This document shows positions 38,850-49,983 of a DNA stretch of 64,000 nt, piece after piece. Numbering within the stretch: position 1 is the first letter of the stretch; each line of letters begins with the position of its first letter. Below the pieces are notes generated by a model. That model saw only the letters and a list, made by a program, of their open reading frames with translations. It was not told the DNA's origin and made no database searches. The position numbers and the translations under genes were made by a program. The stretch comes from Balaenoptera acutorostrata (Eukaryota; Chordata; Mammalia; Artiodactyla; Balaenopteridae): the NCBI RefSeq assembly GCF_949987535.1, contig NC_080064.1, positions 128,616,708 through 128,680,707 on the forward strand, read 5' to 3'.

Positions 38850-39920
38850 AAAAAACTTACTTATTGAAGCATAACATATGCACAGAAAAATGCAAAATTC
38901 CTAAGTGGATAGCTTGATGAATTATTATAAAGTGAACAAATCCATGTTCTCTACTCATATCAAGAAAGAACAGTACTTCCCCGGTGGTGGGTTGAGAGTC
39001 CGCCTGCCAATGCAGGGGACATGGGTTGGAGCCCTGGTCTGGGAGGATACCACATGCCATGGAGCAACTGGGCCCATGCGCCACAGCTGCTGAGCCTGCG
39101 CTCTGGAGCCCGTGGGCCACAACTGCTGAGCCCGTGTGCCAAGACTGCTGAGGCCCACGCGGCTGGAGCCTGAGCTCCGCAACGGCGTAGGCCACCGCGG
39201 TGAGAGGCCTGCACACCGTGGCGAAGAGTGACCCCTGCTCGCTGCAGCTGGAGAGGGCCTGCACACAGCAGCGAAGACCCAACGCAGCCAAAATTAATTA
39301 ATTAACTAATTCATTCATTCATTCAAAAAACAAATAAGGAACATGACCAGCACTACAGAAGCCTGTTTCATGCCATCTCCTGCTCATTCCCCCCACATCT
39401 CCCCAAAGGTGACCTATCTCCTGATTTCTAGCACCATAAATCATTTTTACCTTATTTTTTAACTTTATATATATGGAATCATATATACTTTCTTATTTTT
39501 TCTCAATTGTTTGTGATATTTATCCATGTTGTTGTGTGTATATCAGTACACATTTATTTTCAGTGCTGTATGGTATTGCTTGATTATACACAAATTATTT
39601 ATCCCTTCTACTACTGACCTATGGGTTGTTTCCAGTTTTAGGCTATTAGAAATAGTGCTGCTAAGAACATCCTTGTACATGTGTTTTGGTAAACGCATGT
39701 ATGCATTTCACTTGGGCATATACCTAGGAGTGGAATTGCTGGGTCAATTTACACCCCACAAGCAAGATGTGAGAGGTCAGAAGCTCCATATACCAGCTAA
39801 CATTTGCTATTGTCAGTCTTTTAAAATTTTGGTCATCTTGGTAGGTGAGTGGTGATATCTGTGGTTTTGTTTTCCTGGTGGTACTAATGAAATTAAGCAC
39901 CTTTTCATATGTTTATTGGC
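38850..39920 (-). mobile_element. Old L1M 3' region, antisense, split by SINE
   Basis: Complement L1M text on both sides of the SINE: gcacagaaaaatgcaaaatt, tagcttgatgaattattata, then aacatgaccagcactacaga, tttatccatgttgttgtgtg, gtggaattgctgggtcaatt. Confidence 0.75.
38974..39332 (+). mobile_element. CHR-type SINE inside antisense L1M
   Basis: Diverged head acttccccggtggtgggttg, GC-rich body with extra internal units, tail (TTCA)n/A. Approximate TSD aagaaagaacag versus aataaggaacat. Confidence 0.85.
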
Positions 39921-40717
39921 CATTTGGATGTAATGCAAATCTTAAGGTAGTAAGCAGTGTTCATATCTGATTCGGAGTATTGGGTTTAGTTCTGCCCACT
40001 TTATTTGAAGTTCATGGACTATGGAATGTGAGGAATGATGGGAGAGATTGGAAACGTTGTCAGATGATGACATTTGGGTGAAAATGGTCATTGTCTTCCG
40101 GTATTTAAACTGAACTGTGAAAGTTGTGGAGTAACCAGGAGATACATGTGCAAAGTCTAATGCAGACCCCTGAATTTAACAAAAGAATTACCCTACTTTC
40201 TCCCTCAGGTAGGGGTTGGATTTGGCTAAGCAAGAATAAACTTCATGGGAGGGCTGAAGAGGGAAAGGAAAGCTGGTGTTCTTTTTCCTCAGCGGAGGGA
40301 GCTACTCTATCAAAGAATAGGTGACCTTAAATAGTATAAGTTCTGTAGGAATGGATGCTCTGAACAGCCTTCCACAGATGGGCTGAGCGGCCAAGAACAG
40401 TTAGGACTGAGCAGAACTGAGCAGGGTGTAGCTCTATTCCTCCCTCTCCTGCCCCTCTTCGTTGACTATCTCAACTTTGTTCTCTTTTGCTATCACTTGA
40501 AAGAGTGTCAGATTTAGCAAATAACAATATAGGACATCCAGTTAAATTTGAATTTTAAATAAACAGTGAATAATTTTTTAATATAAATATATCTCAAATA
40601 TTGCATTTTATTTAGCAAACCTACTACCAGCCCCTTCAATCTTGGCAATACCCCATACTCCTCACATGCACAGTATGGAATGTTTTGCTTTAGTCTTAAA
40701 ACTCACACTAAAACGGG

Positions 40718-40744
40718 TTAGATTGATTGATTGATTGATTGATT
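40718..40744 (+). repeat. (GATT)n microsatellite
   Basis: Six perfect gatt units. Confidence 0.95.
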
Positions 40745-40939
40745 CAAAAGGATCAAGTGGGATCAATGGCTGGCAATCCCTGGGAGGCAAATTTAAACAA
40801 TGTAAGGATGAACACTGGACCTGGGTAGTCTTAGGAAATATTGGATTTCCTTGTGAGAGACTGCATGTCCATCTGCCTTCAAGATTGTAGAGGTGATTCT
40901 TCTCTTTAGTGGAAAGGTGAATTAGATGATTGCTAAGAT

Positions 40940-40985
40940 TCCATTTTTATTGAAGTATAGTTGATTTACAATGTTTCAGGTGATT
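40940..40985 (-). mobile_element. L1 3'-end scrap, antisense
   Basis: tttattgaagtatagttgat then ttacaatgtttcaggtg. Confidence 0.6.
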
Positions 40986-41217
40986 AAATAAGGTGATTTG
41001 AAGATTTAGACAGATTTTTCTAAGTTTACGATTACTAGGTACGGAAAGTAGATGCATTTGGAGATTAAGATGACAAATACAGAAGGGAAACTAGAATAAC
41101 AAAATTATTTGTTCATGGGCTGAAGAGGCAAAGACATCTAAGATGAACACCTGAGCTTTTCTCATGAACACCCATAAGAACACAATTGAAATTTTCTCCT
41201 TTAAAAGACTTAGTTTT

Positions 41218-41527
41218 GGCTTCCCTGGTGGCGCAGTGGTTAAGAATCTGCCTGCCAATGCAGGGGACACGGGTTCGAGCCCTGGTCTGGGAAGATCCCA
41301 CGTGCCGCGGAGCAACCAAGCCCGTGAGCCACAACTACTGAGCTTGCGCGTCTGGAGCTTGTGCTCCGCAACGGGAGAGGCCACGACAGTGAGAGGCCCG
41401 CGCACCGCGATGAAGAGAAGCCCCCGCTCGCCGCAACTGGAAAAAGCCCTCGCACAGAAACGAAGACCCAACACAGCCAAATACAAATAAATAAATAAAT
41501 GAATAAATAAATTAAAAAAAAAAAAAT
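41218..41527 (+). mobile_element. CHR-2-type SINE, 15-bp TSD
   Basis: Full-length, head ggcttccctggtggcgcagt, (AAAT)n A-rich tail. Perfect TSD aaaagacttagtttt at 41203-41217 and 41528-41542. Confidence 0.97.
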
Positions 41528-41625
41528 AAAAGACTTAGTTTTCTGCTTTAAGTTCTGCAACATCAGAAAATGATTAGTGATATGGCACATGCCACATTGT
41601 AATAATAATTTATTAAGACCTTTTT

Positions 41626-41952
41626 TCAATAATCTTTTTAAAATTAATTAATTATCTATTTATTTTTGGCTGCGTTGGGTCTTCGTTGCTGTTCATGGGC
41701 TTTTTCTAGTTGCGGCGAGCGGTGGCTACTCTTTGTGGCAGCGCATGGGCTTCTCATTGTGGTGGTTTCTCTTGTTGCAGAGCACAGGCTCTAGGCGCAC
41801 GGGCTTCAGTAGTTGTGACACGCAGGCTCAGTAGTTGTGGCGCACAGGCTTACTTGGTCTGTGGCATGTGGGATCTTCCTGGACCAGGGCTTGAACCCAT
41901 GTCCCCTGCTTTGGCAAGCGGATTCTTAACCACTGCACCACCAGGGAAGCCC
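41626..41952 (-). mobile_element. CHR-2-type SINE, antisense, 15-bp TSD
   Basis: Antisense body from ggctgcgttgggtcttcg to ccaccagggaagccc. Perfect TSD tattaagaccttttt at 41611-41625 and 41953-41967. It forms an inverted pair with the SINE at 41218. Confidence 0.97.
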
Positions 41953-41969
41953 TATTAAGACCTTTTTAA

Positions 41970-42160
41970 TGTAAAGCATTTTACAGAGGTTGCCTCATTT
42001 AATCCTCAAAACAGCACTGTGAAGTAGGCCTCATCCCCATTTTATAGATACAGAAAATAAAGCTCAGATGAATTTGCCTTAGGTCACATAGCTGGAAAGC
42101 AAGCCCAAGTCTGTGGAATTTCCAAGTCCATATTCTTTCTACTATACCATGGTATACCCC
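41970..42160 (-). mobile_element. MIR (complement)
   Basis: tcctcaaaacagcactgtga ... tccccattttatagatacag ... gtcacatagctggaaagc. Confidence 0.8.
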
Positions 42161-42169
42161 ATTTGTATA

Positions 42170-42715
42170 TGTTTTATGACACTTTGGGGATGTTTATGAC
42201 CTAGAGAAAATATGTATTTAATTTTAGAGCACTTTCAAAGCATGTTGATGGTACCCTCATCAAATATTTGGCCAATTCAATCACAATCAAGAATAGAGCT
42301 TGAACAGAGAGCGGACACTCAGAAAGCATGAAAGCATCTAGGAATGAGGGTATCTGACAGAGTGAAAGAGCAAGGCCCCAAAGATATACCAACACAGATT
42401 TTCCTGAATGAAGGAGAGTGTGTGTTCAGTTTTATTCTGCTTAAAGAGAACTCAGCAGTACCCCCAAAGGCAAATGAAACTAAAGATCAATCAATTATAT
42501 CCATTATTGTTTCTCTAAACATCTTTTCTAGAAACTTCTAATAGATTTCAGTTTTCATCCCATTTTTCATCAATATGTAAAGTCAGGTTTTACAAGAATC
42601 CAAAGGAGATACTCTAAACATAAAGGGATAATGTTATCTGTCACGAAAGCTTGCCAGACCACTCTAGCCAAGGCAATTTTTCCTCTGAGCTATTAGGGCA
42701 CTTAGTGTTTGTAAA
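42170..42715. other. ADCY10-MPC2 interval, unassigned
   Basis: AT-rich, no recognised repeat or exon. Confidence 0.45.
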
Positions 42716-42730
42716 CTTAAGTGCTTTATT

Positions 42731-43046
42731 TTTTTTTTTTTTTTTTAAGGATTTTCTTTTTAATTAATTAATTAATTTATTTTTGTCTGTATTGGGTCTT
42801 CGGTTCGTGCGAGGGCTTTCTCCAGTTGCGGCAAGCGGGGGCCGCTCTTCATCGCGGTGCGCGGGCCTTTCTCCATCGCGACCCCTCCCGTTGCGGGGCA
42901 CAGGCTCCAGACGCGCAGGCTCAGCAATTGTGGCTCACGGGCCCAGCTGCTCCGTGGCATGTGGGATCTTCCCAGACCAGGGCTCGAACCCGTGTCCCCT
43001 GCATTAGCAGGCAGATTCTCAACCACTGCGCCACCAGGGAAGCCCC
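42731..43046 (-). mobile_element. CHR-2-type SINE, antisense, 13-bp TSD
   Basis: T17 tract then the antisense body ending ccaccagggaagcccc. TSD taagtgctttatt at 42718-42730 and 43047-43059, perfect. Confidence 0.95.
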
Positions 43047-43059
43047 TAAGTGCTTTATT

Positions 43060-44974
43060 ATCTATTTAAAAATCCTTGATTATCTATTGATCTGTTTATG
43101 GCTTCTCTGAATTGAAGCTTCTCCGTGTTAGAGATCACGTTCTACATATATGTTCGTTTCCTCCATAGTATCCTTCTAGAGCCCCTTCACACGGTAGGCA
43201 TTTGCTATTTGATGACTGATAAGAAGGATATTATGTGAGAAGATGCAGAAGATAAGTAGACAGTAAGCTAAAAAAATAGAGCATCTAGGATAAATAGGAT
43301 GAGGTAACATTGAAACCTTCAAGCTTCTAACCTCACTTAAATGACTGACACAGATATATACAAGGTGGACCTCCATTCCTAGCCCAAGGCCTTCCCACTT
43401 TCCTAAAGCTCCCAAACCTGTCTTTTTCCCCAAGGGTTGCCCTCATCTTTAGCTCTGCAACCATTCTTTCTACTCAGACTCCTACTGCCACATACCTCTT
43501 CTTTCTTCAAGGCTGAGGAAAAGTCAGAGCCTAGATTAGGGCTTAGATCTTTCAGGAGTGCAGAAAACAGGAAAGGGGCCTGGATGACATTATTCAGAAG
43601 ACAGCAGAAGTGCCATGTCTGTCTATAGCTGACACATAAAATGACAGTTTTGTCTAAAAACCGTTTTCCTGGCCACAACCTCATCAGAAGCTCATTGTTT
43701 CATGGGCACTGACTATGCTTCTGATTGGCTGGCACTGCCCTCCCCTCCCCCACCAGCCCCAGTGGCCTGTTGCTCATGCAAGGACTGTTTCAGGTTCTCT
43801 AGACTGGATATTTGGGGCAAGGGTCAGGGAGACTGATATGACCCCAGAGTAGTTTTCACAACTCTTTCCCTATGTGGCCGGTGGTTGAAATTAGGCAATA
43901 GTTGGTAGGTGATTATCGTAAAGACAAGTATCTCCTGAGTAAACACCCAATTTTGGTCAATAATGATTGTGACTTTTACCAGGACTATGACATTTACGTT
44001 ACAATACTTCTCTTCAGAGGTTTTTGTGAGGTAAAATTTTGACCTGTCCTTTCTGACTGGGCAAGCCCATACTTCTACTCAAATTCACCCCACAGATAAC
44101 TTGCAATACAATGTGGCACTGGATTTGAGTTTCTTCATCCCATGGACACTGGCAAAATGTGTTTTAAGAGGGCGGCATATTTTCTAACAGCTTAAATCAA
44201 TTTTGTATGTATATCATATGTATATCACAATGACAATTAATATTTAGTGACACATTTGTAAAACCTGAATTTTAAAAAGTTGAGCTGAAAAACAAGCAAA
44301 CATTTTCAAACAAAGCCCAGCCCTATAATTAAGTTTACTGTGTATTTCAAAAATGTTGAAAAACACAGTTTTCTTAAGGGAGGAGAAAAAGAAGCTCATT
44401 TAATTATGTTTGCTGAGTGAATTTTCTGGCATTGTGGAAACCGGTCTTAACATAGTTACAGTCATACCTCATATAATTAAACAGACTCCTTAGGGAGAAA
44501 GCCAGTCTTAATAAATACAAGTACTTTCTATCTCTGTTTCATTATATAAACAAGCTCCAGTAGAAACTGTTTTGTTTTACAGAGAGGAATCTAGGCTTTG
44601 AGGTCAATCCTTGTTTCGATTCAACCTTTCACCATCATTATAACAACTTAAAAAAACAATCTGTTTACTATGGAGAAAAAACAGTATTGATGTACTTTGG
44701 ATCAATGTTTTTTTTTTGAAATGAATGCCAAACCACAAAACAGATTAGGTTAAGAATTTATCTCTTACTAAGCCTCTCCACCCCACCTCTGGCCCACCAC
44801 CCCAAAGCAGCTTGTTTTCTGCTTTAACCTGTGAAAGCCTCAAGAATTCCAACAGTTAGGACCTCAGAAGGTGTGCAAATAGGTTAACACATTATATGCT
44901 TTGGGCAGCTAAATTAAAACTCCTTTGTTTAAGAAAGTATTTTTGGGTCTGTCTTCAATTAATAAGCTTCCCAA
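43060..44974. other. ADCY10-MPC2 interval, mostly unique sequence
   Basis: About 1.9 kb without recognised transposons. An inverted CCAAT box (ctgattggctgg, attgg at 43724-43728) reads GCCAATCAG on the minus strand and sits between a C-rich stretch and pyrimidine-rich sequence. This is the largest repeat-free block between the two genes and a reasonable place to look for the ADCY10 promoter and first exon, but nothing proves it. Confidence 0.35.
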
Positions 44975-47513
44975 GGAGATTGGTTCAAGATGGCGGAGTA
45001 GAAGGATGTGCACTCCCTCCCTCTTGTGAGAGCAATGGAATCACAACTAACAGCTGAACAAACATCGACAGAAAGACACTGGAACTCACCAGAAAAGATA
45101 CCCCACATCCAAAGACAAAGGAGAAGCTGCAATGAGACAGTAGGAGGGGCGCAATCACAATAAAATCAAACAAGACAAGGATATCCACTCTTGCCACTAT
45201 TATTCAACATAGTTTTGGAAGCCCTAGCCACGGCAATCAGAGAAGAAAAAGAAATAAAAGGAATACAAGTTGGAAAAGAAGTAAAACTGTCACTGTTGGC
45301 AGATGACATGTTACTATACATAGAGAATCCTAAAGATGGCACCAGAAAACTACTCGAGCTAATCAATGAATTTGGCAAAGTTGCAGGATACAAAATTAAT
45401 GCACAGAAATCTCTTGCATTCCTATACACCAACAATGAAAGATCAGAAAGAGAAATTAAGGAAACAATCCCATTCACCACTGCAACAAAAAGAATAAAAT
45501 ACCTAGGAGGTAAAAAAACCGTGTACTCAGAAAACTATAAGACATTGATGAAAGAAATCAAAGATGACACAAACAGATGGAGAGATATACCATGTTCTTG
45601 GATTGGAAGAATCAATATTGTGAAAATGACTATATTACCCAAAGCAATCTACAGATTCAGTGCAATCCCTATCAAATTACCAATGGCATTTTTTACGGAG
45701 CTAGAACAAAAAAAATCTTAAAATTTGTATGGAGTCACAAAAGACCCCGAATAGCCAAAGCAGTCTTGAAGGAAAAAAATGGAGCTGGAGGAATCAGACT
45801 CCCTCACCTCAGATTATACTATAAAGCTACAGTAATCAAGACAATATGGTACTCGTACAAAAACAGAAATATAGATCAAAGGAACAGGATAGAAAGCCCA
45901 GAGATAAACCCACGCACCTATGGTCAACTAAACTATGACAAAGGAGGCGAGGATATACAATGGAGAAAAGACAGTCTCTTCAATAAGTGGTGCTGGGAAA
46001 ACTGGACAGCTATATGGAAAAGAATGAAATTAGAACACTACCTCACACCATACACAAAAATAAATTCCAAATCAATTAAAGACCTAAATGTAAGACTGGA
46101 CACTATAAAGCTCTTAGAGGAAAATATAGGAAGAACACTCTTTGACATAAATCACAGCAAGATCTTTTTTGATCCACCTCCTAGAGTAATGGAAATAAAA
46201 ACAAAATTAAACAAATGGGACCTAATGAAACTTCAAAGCTTTTGCACAGCAAAGGAAACCATAAACAAGATGAAAAGACAACCCTCAGAATGGGAGAAAA
46301 TATTTGCAAACGAATCAATGGACAAAGGATTAACCTCCAAAATATATAAACAGCTCATGCAGCTGAATATTTTAAAAAAACAAACAACCCAATCAAAAAA
46401 TGGGCAGGGAGCTTCCCTGGTGGCGCAGTGGTTGAGAATCTGCCTGCCAATGCAGGGGACACGGATTCGAGCCCTGGTCTGGGAAGATCCCACATGCCGC
46501 GGAGCAACTAGGCCCGTGAGCCACAACTACTGAGCCTGCGCGTCTGGAGCCTGTGCTCCGCAACAAGAGAGGCCACGATAGTGAGAGGCCCGCGCACCGC
46601 GATGAAGAGTGGCCCCCGCTTGCCACAACTAGAGAAAGCCCTCGCACAGAAACGAAGACCCAACACAGCCATAAATAAATAAATAAATAAAATTAAAAAA
46701 AAAAAATGGGCAGAAGACCTAAATAGACATTTCTCCAAAGGAGACATACAGATGGTGAAGAGGCACATGAAAAGCTGCTCAACATCACTAATTATTAGAG
46801 AAATGCAAATCAAAACTACAATGAGGTATCATCTCACACCAATTAGAATGGGCATCATCGGAAAATCTACAAGCAACAAATGCTGGAGAGGGTGTGGAGA
46901 AAAGGGAACTCTCTTGCACTGTTGGTGGGAATGTAAATTGATACAGCCACTATGGAGAACAGTATGGAGGTTCCTTAAAAAACTAAAAACAGAATTACCA
47001 TGTGACCCAGCAATCCCACTACTGGGCATATACCCAGAGAAAACCATAATTCAAAAAGACACATGCACCCCAATGGCCATTGCAGCACTATTTACACTAC
47101 CCAGTCATGAAGCAACCTAAATGCCCATCGACAGATAAATGGATAAAGAAGATGCGGTACATATATATAATGGAATATTACTCAGCCATAAAAAGGAACG
47201 AAATTGGGTCATTTGTAGAGACATGGATGGACCTAGAGACTGTCATACAGAGTGAAATAAGTCAGAAAGAGAAATACAAATATCATATATTAATGCATAC
47301 ACGTGGAATCTAGAAAAATGGTACAGATGAACTGGTTTGCAAGGCAGAAATAGAGACACAGATGTAGAGGACAAATGTATGGACACCAAGGGGGGAAAGC
47401 GGGGGGAGGGATGAATTGGGAGATTGGGATTGACATATATGCACTAATATGTATAAAATAGATAACTAATAAGAACTTGCTGTATAAAGAAAAATAAAAT
47501 TCAAAAAAAAAAA
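44975..47513 (+). mobile_element. L1 with 5' UTR start fused to ORF2 (internally deleted), SINE inside
   Basis: Begins at the L1 5' end (gagattggttcaagatggcg) and shows about 190 nt of 5' UTR. At about 45170 it jumps directly into the ORF2 reverse-transcriptase region ([14 protein letters not shown], then [11 protein letters not shown] with the catalytic ADD). ORF1, the endonuclease and early RT are absent. ORF2 is further broken by a shift at an A8 run near 45712 and by the SINE at 46408. The 3' UTR and A tail end at about 47513. It cannot be autonomous. Confidence 0.93.
46408..46700 (+). mobile_element. CHR-2-type SINE inside L1 ORF2, 13-bp TSD
   Basis: Full-length copy. Perfect TSD aaaaaatgggcag at 46395-46407 and 46701-46713. 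The L1 reads through as caaaaaatgggcagaagacc when it is removed. Confidence 0.97.
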
Positions 47514-47524
47514 CTTTCCATTTT

Positions 47525-47745
47525 CTGAAATGTTCTACGTTTTATTTAACACCCATCATGCACCAGGCACTGTGTTAAAACATTACCTCGATTATCTTGA
47601 CGACAATCCTATGAAGTAAGTACTATTATTTTCCCCATTTTACTCTTGAAAATACTAAAGCTCAGAAACAAACATTAACAAGGCCTCACAGTTAATATGT
47701 GGCAGAGTTGGGTTGAAACACAGGCCTATCAGACCTGGCCTTGAG
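47525..47745 (-). mobile_element. MIR (complement)
   Basis: catcatgcaccaggcactgt ... cctatgaagtaagtactatt ... ccccattttactcttg. Confidence 0.8.
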
Positions 47746-47749
47746 AAAA

Positions 47750-48400
47750 TGTACCTAATGAAGCGATCAATAAGGGTTTGTTAGAAAATTTTGATATAGA
47801 ATTAAACTCAACTAGACTGACTGAGTGATTTTTACCACTGTGAAAGCTTCTTTTATGAAGTTTAGTAGCTACATTGATAGTAAGGACTTCTGGTATACAG
47901 TTGATTCTTTCTAACTTTTTGAGAGTAGTTATGAAACTGATCCCTGGCAGTGAGAGTTTTCAATTGGATACATATTAGAATCTTTAATTCTTACGATTTA
48001 ATAGTGGGATGGATGAAAGTTTTTGGGCAGAAAGGAAGCATGAGACAGTCTGTCGACGGAGCTTCTGAGAATCAAAAGGATTGTCTGTGATTGCATCTAA
48101 ATGCTACAATTAATTTGACTGACAAGTGGGGCTTAGGAGAACCCATATAGGAAAGAGCAGGTTTTAATGAAAAGGAAGTGAAATACCAATTCAACACATT
48201 TTCATAAACTTTTTTGTATCTGTGCCCTATTTCATAGTATGTTTTTCTTAAATGCTTAACCCTAGAAAATACGTACGCATATGTGCATTCACATGCCAAA
48301 CAAATTTAACAGTGTGGCTTGAAAAGAAAAAGCAGTAATAATTTGACGCTTCAGGACCTCTTCACTTTTGCCTGTGTCAAATTTTCTAATCCTTCCTCTT
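47750..48400. other. ADCY10-MPC2 interval, unassigned
   Basis: Non-coding; nothing recognised. Confidence 0.45.
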
Positions 48401-48414
48401 CTAAGATGGACAGT

Positions 48415-48470
48415 GCTTTAATCAACTATACTCCAATATAAAATAAAAAGTTTAAAAAAACCCCAAAAAA
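48415..48470 (+). mobile_element. L1 3'-end scrap
   Basis: aatcaactatactccaatat then aaaataaaaagtttaaaaa, the terminal sequence of a younger L1. Confidence 0.7.
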
Positions 48471-48479
48471 CTAGACCAT

Positions 48480-48855
48480 GGCAGAAGTGATGGGATATAA
48501 CTTATGAGATTAGGTTATAAAAAGACTGCAGCTTCTGTCTTAAGAACTCTCTCTCATCCTCTCTCCCTCTCGGATATTTTCACTCTGGGGAAAGTGGCCC
48601 TTTTGCTGAAGAACTGATGTCTCTGGCCAAGAGCCAGAGAGGATGTGAGACTGGGCAATATCCATGTGAGAGAGATCGGAGGCAGATCTCCCCCGAGGTG
48701 AGCCTGAGGTGACTGCAGCCCTGGCTGGCCACGTGACTGCATCCTGTGATACCCTGAGCCAGAGACATTCATCTGAGCTACTCCAGGATTCTTGACCCAC
48801 AGAAACTATGAGATAATAAACATTTGTGGTTTTCAGTTAAAATCACTATAATTTT
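48480..48855 (+). mobile_element. MLT1-type LTR
   Basis: ggttataaaaagactgcagc, aactgatgtctctggccaag, gagccagagacattcatctg and gacccacagaaactatgaga are MaLR LTR hallmarks. No internal sequence. Confidence 0.7.
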
Positions 48856-49139
48856 ATTGGTCAAAAAAAACAAAATAAAGATGGACAATGCTGAAGGGTT
48901 AAAAGATAAAGTGCAAGGTTTTCAATTGCTAATGGCCAAATTTTGATTATAGTATATTATTACTCAAAAAGTTCTTTTTGTCACTTGCTTCTTCAAATTT
49001 AGAAATAACTAGCTTTGCTGATTCCTCTGACTACAGTTCTAACCAGGATTGGTTTTACTAGGATTTTCAGAAGAAATGTCAGTACTCCAAATGGGAACTC
49101 AAATCAAATATGAATCCTCATAACGGGGACAAAGGTCAC

Positions 49140-49330
49140 ACACATTTACAGAAAGCTGACTTATGTCCCAGGCACTCTGCTGGACACTTTCTTTTCTTTC
49201 TTTTTTTTTTTTTCACACACACACACTGTATTTTATTGGACACTTTCTTAACTTGCCCAAAGTCAGAGATTATAAGTCACACAGCTGGGATTCAAATTCA
49301 GGTCTGCCTGACTCTAGAGCTTTTCTGCCA
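49140..49330 (-). mobile_element. MIR (complement) with (CA)n
   Basis: acttatgtcccaggcactct, a T/CA-rich slippage tract, then acttgcccaaagtcagagat ... cacacagctgggattcaaat. Confidence 0.6.
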
Positions 49331-49774
49331 CATCACATCAGTTATTGAATATATTTCAAAAATTTACAAATCCTTTGTTACTCTGTAGCTGTAAAAGACT
49401 TTCATACAATATACAAAAAATCATATTCTTCACAAGGTTCTTCATTTCAAGTTAAAATGTTTTAAAACAGTTTGAGGTGTCATGTTGCTGGCCATTCCAC
49501 AACCCATTTCCAACTCTCTTTAGCTCTATTTCCTTTCACTTTTAGCTACTTCATCATCCTTCACTGTACACAGATTACTGAACCTTCCGACTGTCTTTTG
49601 ACTCACTGGAATATGTGTGCTCTTATACGCACACACTTTGGTTGACTAGAACAGAAGGAGGCCAGTGGTATGTATGAGCAGTATGATTTATTACGGACAA
49701 ATAGTAAAAAAAAAATGTTACTAATATCCATAGATAAATTCCTTAAGTAATATGTAAAGAGACAATATTATTAA

Positions 49775-49946
49775 AAGTTTGCTTTATTTTTCTGTTGAAT
49801 CAAGTACTACCTCCCAGTTACAGTTAGATTTTATGCCTTACAAACGTTAGCACAGCTAGCGTCACCTCGTTGACAACTGAAAAATAAATCAAACTAGGTC
49901 CCGGTGGTTATGTCCACATCTGGGTTGTTAGGGTGATCAAGAACTC
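49775..49946 (-). other. MPC2: MPC2 3' UTR with polyadenylation signal
   Basis: Non-coding sequence after the stop. A minus-strand AATAAA (plus strand tttatt, 49793-49798) lies about 150 nt after the stop codon, so cleavage is expected near 49775. A second AATAAA at 49687-49692 could serve a longer form. The exact 3' end is inferred. Confidence 0.7.
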
Positions 49947-49983
49947 TTACTTGTTTGCTTTAGCTTTTAGTCCTTGGTTATAT
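49947..49983 (-). CDS. MPC2: MPC2 terminal coding exon and stop
   Basis: Acceptor TTTATAG|ATATAACC. It encodes (R)YNQGLKAKANK and a TAA stop at 49947-49949. Human ends YNQELKAKAHK, so the tail shows two substitutions (E to G, H to N). The short exon is confirmed by phase (1 nt completing Arg) and the collinear order of all four exons. Confidence 0.95.

Noticed and set aside
38857..39291. 144-residue minus-strand ORF, and many 60-130-residue ORFs ending in ...[24 protein letters not shown] text at 10 or more places
   Set aside because: All are translations of CHR SINE copies (GC-rich body without stops) in one frame or the other; not genes.
41626..41660. Third and fourth SINE transduction candidates (also 42731-42770)
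   Set aside because: Only about 8-10 non-tail bases separate the A-runs, which ordinary tail mutation can explain.
45165..45180. L1 joint as a spliced, re-integrated L1
   Set aside because: No GT-AG pattern can be argued at the joint from what I remember of the consensus, and the acceptor would lie deep in ORF2. Deletion or template switching is simpler.
45191..46533. 176- and 318-residue reverse-transcriptase-like ORFs
   Set aside because: These are fragments of L1 ORF2, broken by a frameshift near an A8 run and a SINE insertion. Annotated as a dead L1, not as a gene.
48540..48800. Three overlapping minus-strand ORFs of 62-86 residues
   Set aside because: They lie within an MLT1-type LTR; shadow frames.
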